This document shows positions 55,801 through 64,000 of a DNA stretch of 64,000 nucleotides, in pieces (position 1 is the first letter of the stretch; each line of letters opens with the position of its first letter). The stretch is from Hydractinia symbiolongicarpus. Lineage: Eukaryota > Cnidaria > Hydrozoa > Anthoathecata > Hydractiniidae. Made by a program: the position numbers and the translations under genes. The stretch is taken from assembly GCF_029227915.1 (NCBI RefSeq), contig NC_079882.1, positions 13,540,501-13,604,500 of the forward strand, read 5' to 3'. The notes beneath the pieces are model-generated. The model was given only the letters and a program-made list of their open reading frames with translations, made no database searches and had not been told where the DNA came from.

Positions 55801-58800
55801 TATGTACATGATCCTGAAATTCTATAGGAGTATATTGATTTAGACGTTAGTGTGTTTGTTTTTACGGACTTACAACACAATATCACTTACAAAAAGGTTT
55901 TAATAATTTGATTCGTCAACTTTATATAGTTCGTTAGGTTAACCATAATATCGTCAACTATTTCTTCGTGTTTACTCGTCAGTGTTTACTTATCAATATT
56001 TACTCATCAGTGTTCACTCGTCAATATTTACTCGTCAATGCTCACTTGTCAATATTTACTCGTCAATGCTCACTTGTCAATTTTTATTCGTCAGTGTTCA
56101 CTCGTCAATATTTACTCGTCAGTGTTGACTTGTCAATTTTTACTCGTCACTGCTCACTCGTGAGTATTTACTCGTCAGTGTCCGTAGCGGTATTTTGATT
56201 TTATTTGGATCTTAGGTTATTTGGTTAAATCCGTACTCTTAAAATGTGCTAATTGTTGATGACGTCAGCACAACCAGTTCCTCCAAATGCCTTTGTAGCC
56301 CCCGACAAGGATTATATTATTGTGCGTGAGTACTAGAGAATGCCACAAACAAATTTTAAACGCTTTTCACTTGGCCGAATTAACAGGAGCGTCAGATATT
56401 GTGCATTACTAACATTTTAACAACGACCATGTCATGTAATTCGTGTAGTAGGAAGGAAAGGATATCTGTTGTGCCACTCACCACCTTAACGAGCGTTAAG
56501 CGGTGATGCACGATCTGATTAATTGGATTCCATTAGTCGAATTCGACAAATTGGATCGTGTATCATGTAAAAATCGTATGCTTTCGGCATGTTCAGACTT
56601 GTCGAATTCGATTTTTAAAAAGTCGGACCGGTTTAACTTTTTCAATAAATCGAAAGGTTTTCAACCAATGAAAATGCTTAAAATCTGTACATCAAATGTG
56701 CGTTCAAAAAACGTCAGTTTCTTATGAGAAATAAACATTACTAGAGGACGTTTAAAAACATGTCTTCAAAAAAGATAAAAAAAATTTAACGAGTTTTTAT
56801 CAGTGAATGGAAGAAGCGGTCTGGAGCTTATTAACAGAAGACATCCAAAGAAAATTAAATAATTTTCTTGCTCTAACCGAAATTGGTTTAGTAACAAATA
56901 ACACACTCTGTTTCTAACGTTTTCTTAAATTTTTACTTATAATAATAACTGCAACAGCAGCGAGTTCAACTCTATCTTTGCTCTCTGAAGACATTCTATC
57001 AAAAGGAAAATATCAAAAATCTGTTTTTCAATTTTATTTTAATGCTCAATATGAGAGCCTAATTATATGAGGCGAGTTGGTTCGGTGTTGACCTACACTG
57101 ACCACTGCTGCCAGATTAAAAAAAACGTAATTTTTTAAAAATGGCGAATGCAAGATGTAAACAAACAAGCAAAATTAAATCAAAATTATCATTAAGTACT
57201 TTGGTCGCCAATAGTATGTTATTCCAAATCCAAGGTGTTCTGTATTTGTCATTGCTTCGAAGAAATCGCCTAATACAGAACATATTGACATATTTTTTAA
57301 CAAAACGAAGGAACTCCTAAAACGTTTGAAACACTAAGAGTGAAATCCACCTAAGCTGCTCCACAGGTTCTGAAGTCCATTTAAACTTCTTGTCTGCTGC
57401 TGTTTGTTTTTCTTCTGTTTTGGATTGCAATCCACATGCTTTTCCTTTTCAACCCAGCCCTGGCTCGGCAAAGTGATATTATATGAATCGAGTCAACCCA
57501 CCTCATATAATCAGGCTCTTATTTCGATATATCGAATTCGATTAATTGGGTAGTGTATCATCACCTTATCACCTGTTAAGTTTCGATTTTATTTTAATGC
57601 TCAATATAATTTCGACAAATCGAATTTGATTGATTGGATCGTGTATCATCGCCTTGCATTAAAATAACTTGTCTTCAGAGAGCAAAGACGAAGTTGAACT
57701 CGCTGCTGTTGCAGTTATTGTTCCAGAAACTACGAAGTTAAGAAAACTTAGAAAGCGTCGTATGTGGACAAAAAAATGGTTGTAGAAAAGACCTAATTTA
57801 GGAATGTGCGATACTCTATTTGAATGAATTTCGGTTAGAGCAAGAAGAAGATTATTTTAATTTTCTTCGGATGTCTTTTGCTAGTTTTGACTATGTACTA
57901 AGGATTATAGAAACCGACATTTCCGACCGATAAATCTGCTGTTGGTTCCTGCACCACTTTTAGAAGATTATCTTTCTTTTTACAGTTCTCTGCTACAATA
58001 AGTTCTCAGGTAGTTTATTTTGGTTTTTAACATCTTCCTCTGAAATAAAACAATTGACGAAAATAAGCATGAAGATATAGGAGAATAATAATGTTCGATA
58101 AAATCAATTGTGGAGAACAGCTAGATATTTCAGTAAATAAATGACGTTATCCACTCTTCAAAAATTATGCGTCACGTTACTTCGTCGTGAACTTTTACAA
58201 AATATTCACCATTCTTGTAGGTTTATGTACTCCTTCACAAAGCATTTTTAATCTTCATAACTTCGGTAAAATACTTCTAGAATCGGTCAAAAGTGACAGT
58301 ATTTTTTTTTTAAACGCAAATGATTGGGGTAAAAAATGAGATGTCATACCCGAAATATTGAGTTTTGAACCAATTCTTTCGCATGCTTTTTTCTTCTCAT
58401 TCCTATTCCTGTATTTTTCAGTTTTGACGTTCCAAAGCGCTTCTTCTAACATCAAATCAATGATAAAAATCTCGTTGGTTTCTGGTTTATGCTTTTTTGT
58501 TGACATGATGTTTTTAAAGTTCCTCTACTAATGTTTATTTTTTATATAAAAACCCACATTTTTCTGAACGCACATTTGATGAACAGATTTTAAGCATTTT
58601 GATTGGTTAAAAACTTTTCGATTAATCGAAAGAGTTAAACCGGTCCGACTTTTTAAAAATCGAATTCGATTAGTTGGATCGTGTGTCACTGCCTTCCATT
58701 CAACTGTTTTTTTAACATGAAAAATCGCCTCCCTGGAAATGACATGTGACTTTGGCTGCAGTGTTCTCCAAGATAGTACAAGGGAACTGTTTTTTGCCCA

Positions 58801-61800
58801 GTGTGGAGATTTATTTAAATCGCGTATACGCGAGTTGTTTGGTATAGCAAGCGGTCGCCGTGTCGACATTTTTGCATGTTTTTCCACGCATGCATTGCTT
58901 TCCATCATGCTTTGCGCGCAAATCCAAGTTTTTTAAGTCCGACCTGACCCCGCGACCCAGCGCTACAGGTGTGTGCGTATCCATAGTTATAGGACCATGG
59001 CGTATCTTGATATTCGTTAAATTGGCAAAAAGAATAAAGACTGTCTTATGCATTTGATCACAAATATTGTTATAGACTGTTATTTTAATATTATTTGATG
59101 AGCTATGCTAGATACTCCTTCAAATTTTCATGTTTTTAACGAGGCGGATTTTGTTTAACTAAACCGAGCTCTAGGGGTTAAGGTTTCTTTCGAGGGGCCG
59201 AGTTCAAGGACGCCATATTTGTTATACTCCGGCTTCTTTACCAAGCTGCGAATCGTTGGTTTGGTATAATTTGCTCAACGAGATCTCCATGGGCGGGAAA
59301 ACCTTTATAAACAGAACGAAATTATAGTAACAGTTTTCCTCCGCCGAGACCACGCCTAGAAACCTTTCTATCGAGTTACGTCACGGACAAATAGACGGCT
59401 GCCAGAAAAGTCCACACTGGCACTTTGTCCGTGATATAACGTCATACTTTTCTCTTTACTACTGTTAGCATTCACGCAGCCAGTCAAAGAACACTGCCAC
59501 GCGATTTGTTTATATGCGCAGCATTTCTTGTTATTTATCCAGCTAAAACGATTTCCTGTCTCGATGAAAGATTGGCGAAAAACAACCAACTTATTAATTG
59601 TATATATCTCCATTTGGATACATTTTAGAAGTACCTTCGCATCCTGCAGATGATATTTATTTCAACAATAAATACCAATAAGTAGCAACTATAAGTCATT
59701 CAGGCACATTAACAGCAGATCACTGTTCGGTTTTTATTAAGGACCGGTATTTAGGCGAATAGTTGAAATGCGATTGCAGTTAAGTTTAAGTCATCGGTCC
59801 TAAATAATTTCACAGTGTATGTGTTGTTCTTTGTGTTTGTAATGTGATATTTAAAAAGGGTTCAATTCCCTGGTTCTGCAGACTATCTTTGTAAAAAAGA
59901 CAGATCTTTAAAAGGTATGCATTTAGATTTAATTAGATAAATATGCAAAACTACTGCAAGTATAAGTATATTATGAGGATAATTAGGACTTAGGTTATTA
60001 TAATGCGAAATATATACGACTGAATTTAATTTACCCGATAAAAATAGTACATGTTTTTAATTGGGTATTCATATTTACCAGTGGGGGATTCAGATCGGAT
60101 GTAGAGAATTAATAGTGTCTAGGCAAAGAAATGATAAAAAAACAAGGTCTTCCATCAAACGCACAGGTCTTGTTTTCTCTTGGTGTGACGATCGGTAATT
60201 ACTATTTACTATTTTTGATTCGTTTTTAATACAAGGGGTGTTTTAATAAAGTGTTTTTTTTATTTCCAAGTACCTGCATTCCACGGCAAATTAAAAATAT
60301 TTTTTATATGATTAGTTCCATAATGATTTTGTTAATTTGCCACTGCGTCATTGGTGTAGTTTTGCCATAACTGTGCTTAGATTTATGTTGGTCTGCGCAA
60401 TGGCATCGTGAAAACATTCAACACGCAAACATTGGAATATGGCTCTGAACTATCCTGCGACACAACTCCAGTGAGAGGAATTATTGCTCTGCCTGAGGAG
60501 TAAGTTAACAAGATCATGAATTTATATGAGCACATTACCCTTGTTAACCTAATTTGGGGGCAACAGCAACAATACCAAATTTGCAAAAATTTTACTTCTT
60601 ATTTCGATTTATTTCCTCCATTCCCCACATTAAAAATATCAGAAAATCCATTTCCCCCTTTTATTGGTACCCACTGATTAACTTATTTAGAGAAACTCTT
60701 GCGCTGATTTAATTTTGCGTAACTAAAAAAATACTAAACAATGCCAATCTTCTAACTTGAAAAACAAAATAACTATGGGTTGAATTTTTGGCTCTAGTAT
60801 TTTAGTTGTGTTTTTTTTTAACATGTTTTTCTGGAGGTAGCAAAGCCTTAGCCTTTTTTGAAACAAAAAACTCGGTTAAGAAGATTAATAGTGCAAAAGT
60901 AAATTTCGATTTCTTTGTTTGGCAAAGAATTATTTAGCCATAAATTTAATTGCACGCAGTGAGAAAAATAAATTTAGCGTGCATTCGGCGATTTAGCGCA
61001 AATTGAGCCAAATTTTTCCCTGGCAAAAGTTATCCGAATAAGGTATCCAGAAAAGAAAATTTTACTTTTATGCAGTTACCTCTGGGCAACTCGAACACCG
61101 GATGACTCGAACTTTCATTATTTCGAACAATTTTCTTGGGTTCCTTGAATTTCCGTTAATACTTTCTCATAAAACCTCCGATTAATTCAAACCTCGGATA
61201 AATCGAACAGTCGTTAACTTGACCCAATTTTTCGTCCCGTTACCAAGAGTGAAATAAGTGTACGCAGTTCGTCAATTGAATAATAATAGTTTAGTATTAT
61301 TCAATATTATTTAATAGTTTATTATATTTTTAGGTCGCTGATAGTTTGTTCTGATGAAGGAAAATTGAAACATTTCAAGCAGTCTGAATGTTTAGTATGT
61401 GAGATAATGTTCTAAATGTTTCTTATGTTTTCTATAATGATTTGGATTGGTGACTATATTTTCTGTTTAAAGTCACTTCTTGAAATAACATGGTAAACTT
61501 TCTATGACCTATCTTTAACAGATAAAAAGATGTGTAAAGCGGACGCATAACCACTATAACAATAGTAAGATTGTAATTATGTTACTGTCAATTAAAGGAG
61601 GGGCGAACAAAAAATTATTTTAAGGCAGCCAGGTAATAAATTTTAAGCGAGAGAAAAAAAATAGATTTTTAAATCCTAAAATCTGCTAAGGTAACTACTA
61701 TAATAACGAATAAATAACTATATTTCAAAACTAAGTATTTATATATCTTTCTAACAACATTTTTACAATAAGTAGGTTTTGGATGTAACTACTTACCAGT

Positions 61801-63590
61801 AAACTTTAAAAATAAGTTATTTGACTTGAAATAACTAGAATATTTTACGTACTATAGTAGTAACAGCATTTTATTACCTTCGTTTAAACTTCTTTGAACT
61901 TAAGAAATATCTGTAATGACCAACAACAATATTTTTTTCATGTTTTGAGTCTCTTTTCCACAACAAACAACGACCTTCGAACGATAAAGTTTGTTATGAT
62001 GAGATGGCGCCAAATTTGAATATATAGACCGGAAACATCCAACAACAAATCGAACACGCAATATGGTGGCTTCATCTTTATTCACGAATCTTTTTTTACT
62101 TTCTTAATCTTCACTAACAAAGTAAATATCAATTTGTTAAGTACGTTCAGTAGCTAGTATAAAATAATAAAAATATGTTCGTCACATTTTTTGACATTTT
62201 GATCTTTAACTTTTTCTAGATTCATTATTTCGGGGCGTATTGATTGACCCATCACAATAAGGAGAAATATATTCCATTGTTTTTTTGAATTTAGCCACCC
62301 GGTTAGCAAATGTGTAAAAATATTTAATTATTAAATAATTCAGCACTCAACCAAAACTGTATTTTTAACAGACTGTTTTATATTATGGGTCTAGTGTGTT
62401 GACGTTGTGCAAAGTTTTAGGTGAAAATTAACCGTTTTTGTGAAAAACATCAAGCTTTTATAACTCTACGAATATTTTCAATGTCAAAACATTCTTAGTC
62501 TTTGCTTCTAGACTTTTTTGTTATGATGGCTAAAACATGTAAGTTCATTTATTATGGAGCAGACCAAGCCATTCGGTCTGATCCTCAAAATCAATACTGT
62601 CATCATGGCCTTTTATTCAGCAGCTGTGCCGTGCGCGGAAAAACTAATAGTTTCCACTAACTTAATTTTATTTCTTAACTTGATTTTTCTTTGACTGGTA
62701 CGTTTTCCCTGTCTTTTTTCGGTTGCGAGCAGACATTATCAATTCATTCAAAAAATTACGTTGCAACAATATTTAGAATATGTCAGATATCAACGATCCT
62801 GTCAGACGGCTGGTGCGTTGTTAGAAAGATCGTAAAATACATAGTTTCAACATTTTAGCTGGAAAAAACGGTCGGTGATGGCATAAAAGCACTGGTTGGA
62901 AGTTCAACTGAAGGCGTATTTGCCACTGGCGGGCAGGAAAATGATCTAAAAATATGGCAAATAGATGCAATGGATAAACCCCTTTTTTCTGCAAAGAATG
63001 TAAGTACTGTTGAGTTAAATCATTATGTTTTATCAACAACAACGTTTTTGAAAGTTAAGATCATGCCATGCCACTTGCTGCGAGGTTCTGCATAAAAAAA
63101 AACATGTTTTTTCAGGTTCGGAACGATTTTTTGAATTTGCGTGTGCCTATTTGGATATCCGCTATCGATTTTTTCAGACAAGATTGTAAAAACGTTGTCG
63201 TTGGAACAGGCCATCACAGCATTCGCGTGTACGATCGTCGTGACAAGCGAAGACCGGTAATCGACATGGATTGGCGTGACCATCCCATAACTGCTTTGTC
63301 AGTAACTTGCAACAATAATTCTGTTGTTGTTGGCAACAGCGCGAGCTACATGGATCAACTGGACTTCAGAACAGGCAAACCGATAGGCGCTTTCAAAGGG
63401 AATAATGGTAGTATTCGCAGTATTAAGTGCCACGATTATCAACCTTACGTCGTTGCCGGTGGTTTGGACCGGTTTTTAAAAGTATACGACTTGCGTTCAA
63501 GAACGATGTTGAAAAAAGTAAGGTTTTAAATTCAGATATGTGGTAACTAAAACAAAAAATTTATTTATTATTATTATTATAATTATTATA

Positions 63591-63656
<66 letters not shown>

Positions 63657-64000
63657 TTCTGCCTAGGTGTATAAAAGTTGTAGGGAAATGGCTAAAAGAG
63701 GGAAAAGAGACATATTCTATGCTGTCAACCCAGCCTAAATGGGGCAAACATGCTTTAACATCCGATCTCTAAAAAAAATCCACGCCGAATTTTGCGATAA
63801 GAACGTTGCTAACTGACGTTTTTAAAGTACGATTGATTTTTATCGTTAATGTGGTTTTAGATCTACATGAAATCAAACGTGAATTGCGTTGAACTTTCAA
63901 AAAATGATATTCAAGTAAGCGAGTTTAAATTTGTTGTTGTTGCTGTTGTTGTTTGCGGTCTGTATAAGTTTTCGTTTTGTTGTAGCTTACTGCATCTGAA
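52783..64000 (+). CDS. WDR74: WDR74 homologue, WD-repeat ribosome assembly factor, split gene (3' end off window)
   Basis: Seven exons join with exact phases: 52783-52886 (starts phase 1, ends 0), 60381-60499 (ends +2), 61334-61394, 62859-62999, 63116-63517, 63861-63914 and 63986 onward. All borders are GT-AG. Characteristic stretches: 'IYVGLRNGIVKTFNTQ', 'GVFATGGQENDLKIWQID', 'VRNDFLNLRVPIW', 'FKGNNGSIRSIKCHDYQPYV', 'AGGLDRFLKVYDLRSR', 'YMKSNVNCVELS'. This order and wording match WDR74, the animal Nsa1 counterpart, which acts in the nucleolus in 60S maturation with NVL. The first exon (initiator Met) is not found; the C-terminal tail lies beyond 64000. The second intron is 7.5 kb and full of elements. 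Confidence 0.9.
52887..55169. other. WDR74 intron, no supported feature
   Basis: A (TA)n tract lies at 52969-52985. The rest is AT-rich without ORFs of interest. Confidence 0.5.
55170..55259 (+). CDS. Lone candidate exon, 30 codons
   Basis: The acceptor 'gcatgtctttag' precedes and the donor 'ctctgg|gtaatt' follows. Exactly 90 nt are open: 'FQATIPELPTPSQSQVSALA' then 'KMTENVEELW'. GC is well above the neighbourhood. No flanking exon was found, and inclusion in WDR74 would add 30 residues in frame between 52886 and 60381. It may be an alternative WDR74 exon or part of another gene or element. Confidence 0.35.
55260..55954. other. WDR74 intron, no supported feature
   Basis: No ORF or repeat of note. 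A short duplication 'cctcaggttttt' lies near 55558-55585. Confidence 0.45.
55955..56185. repeat. Minisatellite, 15 bp unit in 30 bp pairs
   Basis: 'tttactcgtcagtgttcac' and 'tcgtcaatatttactcgtc' alternate through about 14 units of 15 bp. Because 15 is a multiple of three the array is open and gives a repetitive ORF (55968-56198), which I regard as a by-product. Confidence 0.9.
57050..57527. mobile_element. Small element with GAGCCT...AGGCTC ends nested in the compound
   Basis: 'gagcctaattatatgaggcg' (57055) and 'cacctcatataatcaggctc' (57500-57524) are inverted repeats with few mismatches. No ORF. A related empty-site-like sequence ('aatgctcaatata') occurs at 57597, supporting insertion at 57050. 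Confidence 0.6.
57660..57935 (+). pseudogene. Harbinger transposase N-terminal remnant
   Basis: 'TTKLRKLRKRRMWTKKWL', then in a shifted frame 'LNEFRLEQEEDYFNFLRMSF' and 'ASFDYVLRIIETDISDR'. The basic W-rich stretch followed by 'FLRMS...FD.VL' is the conserved start of HARBI1-type nucleases. The DDE core is missing. Confidence 0.78.
58353..58506 (-). pseudogene. MADF/Myb-like exon of a Harbinger-type element
   Basis: Starts 'MSTKKHKPETNEIFIIDLML' and continues 'EEALWNVKTEKYRNRNEKKK' 'ACERIGSKLNISG', then a donor 'cggg|tatgac'-type GT at 58353. The 'LWN...Y.NR..K..A...I' pattern is a MADF domain. Harbinger elements usually carry such a DNA-binding partner gene. No following exon was identified. 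Confidence 0.62.
58701..60380. other. WDR74 intron, right part
   Basis: Higher-GC stretches at 58790-59060 and 59150-59480 contain short ORFs on both strands without recognisable domains. An inverted pair 'cacggacaaa' / 'tttgtccgtg' spans 59382-59434. Nothing further is supported. Confidence 0.45.
60381..60499 (+). CDS. WDR74: WDR74 exon
   Basis: Acceptor 'ctgtgcttag', donor 'gagga|gtaagt'. Encodes 'IYVGLRNGIVKTFNTQTLEY' and 'CDTTPVRGIIALPEE'. WD-repeat strand pattern; ends with 2 nt of a Glu codon finished by the next exon. Confidence 0.88.
60500..61333. other. WDR74 intron
   Basis: Holds a degenerate relative of the 49234 MITE (about 60684-61045, with 'gagaaactcttgcg' and 'caaaagttatccgaataag'). 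The rest is plain. Confidence 0.4.
61334..61394 (+). CDS. WDR74: WDR74 exon (61 nt)
   Basis: Acceptor 'atatttttag', donor 'ttta|gtatgt'. Encodes 'SLIVCSDEGKLKHFKQSECL', 20 codons plus the last base of the preceding Glu. Typical 'C.DEG.LK' WD strand. Confidence 0.85.
61395..62858. other. WDR74 intron, no supported feature
   Basis: AT-rich; ORFs are short and featureless. Confidence 0.5.
62859..62999 (+). CDS. WDR74: WDR74 exon
   Basis: Acceptor 'caacattttag', donor 'aagaat|gtaagt'. Encodes 47 codons: 'LEKTVGDGIKALVGSSTEGV' 'FATGGQENDLKIWQID'. Contains the 'GG.EN.LKIW' WD strand typical of WDR74/Nsa1. Confidence 0.9.
63116..63517 (+). CDS. WDR74: WDR74 main exon
   Basis: Acceptor 'tgttttttcag', donor 'ttgaaaaaa|gtaagg'. 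134 codons: 'VRNDFLNLRVPIWISAIDFF', 'GTGHHSIRVYDRRDKRRPVI', 'FKGNNGSIRSIKCHDYQPYV', 'GGLDRFLKVYDLRSRTMLKK'. Three to four WD strands. The 'RRPV' and 'GLDR.L..YD' blocks are hallmark WDR74/Nsa1 sequences. The antisense ORF 63023-63283 is a shadow. Confidence 0.93.
63556..63655. repeat. (ATT)n microsatellite in a WDR74 intron
   Basis: About 100 bp of 'attattatt' with minor interruptions. Confidence 0.95.
63861..63914 (+). CDS. WDR74: WDR74 exon (54 nt)
   Basis: Acceptor 'gtggttttag', donor 'attcaa|gtaagc'. Encodes 'IYMKSNVNCVELSKNDIQ', matching the last WD blade of WDR74. Confidence 0.85.
63986..64000 (+). CDS. WDR74: WDR74 exon, start only
   Basis: Acceptor 'gttttgttgtag', then 'LTASE' in phase 0 before the window ends. 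Confidence 0.6.

Larger units (their letters stand above)
56499..58700. mobile_element. Compound of Harbinger-related element pieces
   Basis: Left part 56500-56720 and right part 58555-58700 are long inverted repeats. Both contain 'aaaaagtcggaccggtttaa' (inverted in the right copy), 'tgcttaaaatctgt' and 'catcaaatgtgcgttca'. The outer ends 'ggtgatgcacgatc' and 'gatcgtgtgtcactgcc' are similar but not perfect. More end-like sequences lie inside (57540-57566, 57625-57660), so at least two related copies are merged. It carries a Harbinger transposase N-terminal remnant (57660-57935) and a MADF-domain exon (58353-58506), the two protein types known from Harbinger elements. A clean TTA duplication could not be fixed. 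Confidence 0.7.

Noticed and set aside
55968-56198. ORF over the 15 bp minisatellite
   Set aside because: Explained by the repeat unit length. No splice sites or start context.
56499-57568. TTA duplication bounding a first Harbinger copy
   Set aside because: TTA occurs at 56496 and 57566, but the ends inside do not align at the same offset, so I do not claim it as a target duplication.
58528-59057. Overlapping ORFs on both strands in a GC-richer patch
   Set aside because: No domain, splice or similarity evidence. Overlapping open frames on both strands suggest composition, not coding.

Overview
This window looks like nuclear DNA of an AT-rich animal. Its host genes have many small exons with standard GT-AG splice sites, its introns run to several kilobases, and transposable elements of nearly every class are packed in, often nested. 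The protein sequences and the element mix (PHD-bearing CR1/L2-type LINEs, Copia, MULE, Harbinger, Helentron, KDZ-like, tRNA-derived SINEs, many short AT-rich MITEs) fit a cnidarian, perhaps a hydrozoan. That placement is inference. I see no bacterial operons, rRNA genes or CRISPR arrays.

Two recognisable host genes frame the window. On the minus strand, from about 22011 down past position 1, is a homologue of TARBP1 (animal counterpart of yeast Trm3, tRNA Gm18 2'-O-methyltransferase). Internal exons can be chained with consistent phases from 12274 down to 1434. The 5' exons lie near 21.0-22.0 kb, and the last exon or exons fall off the left edge. On the plus strand, from 52783 to beyond 64000, is a homologue of WDR74 (yeast Nsa1, 60S ribosome assembly). 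Seven exons join with matching phases; the first exon was not found and the 3' end runs off the right edge. Both genes serve RNA or ribosome biogenesis, but nothing here shows co-regulation.

The TARBP1 introns hold a tandem array of about 128 bp units (120-990), a TTAA-flanked element (8034-9012), a TA-flanked 2.8 kb element with a nested element (12623-15407), a mosaic of two LINE families (about 16100-19500), a TA-flanked MITE with internal repeats (19624-20659), and copies of dispersed repeats.

Between the two genes (22.0-52.8 kb) is a nested transposon landscape. A Copia element (23550-30204) has 144 bp LTRs, and its 5' LTR is split by a 1745 bp Harbinger-type element with a TTA duplication. 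Next come SINE and LINE fragments, an unrecognised two-exon gene (32188-32790) and a decayed KDZ/HMGXB3-like region ending in an exact 102 bp x 6 repeat (35510-37876). A Helentron-type PIF1 helicase fragment follows (39709-40746), cut by a MULE-like element (40747-42371). A second, younger Copia element (43045-49025, 177 bp LTRs) has its protease split by another MULE-like element (44139-46115). Each MULE-like element has long terminal inverted repeats and a 9 bp target duplication; one duplication is perfect and one has a single mismatch.

The 7.5 kb WDR74 intron (52887-60380) contains a 15/30 bp minisatellite, a compound of Harbinger-related pieces including a MADF-domain exon, and a lone candidate exon at 55170-55259. 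Stretches where I see only AT-rich non-coding DNA are listed as such.
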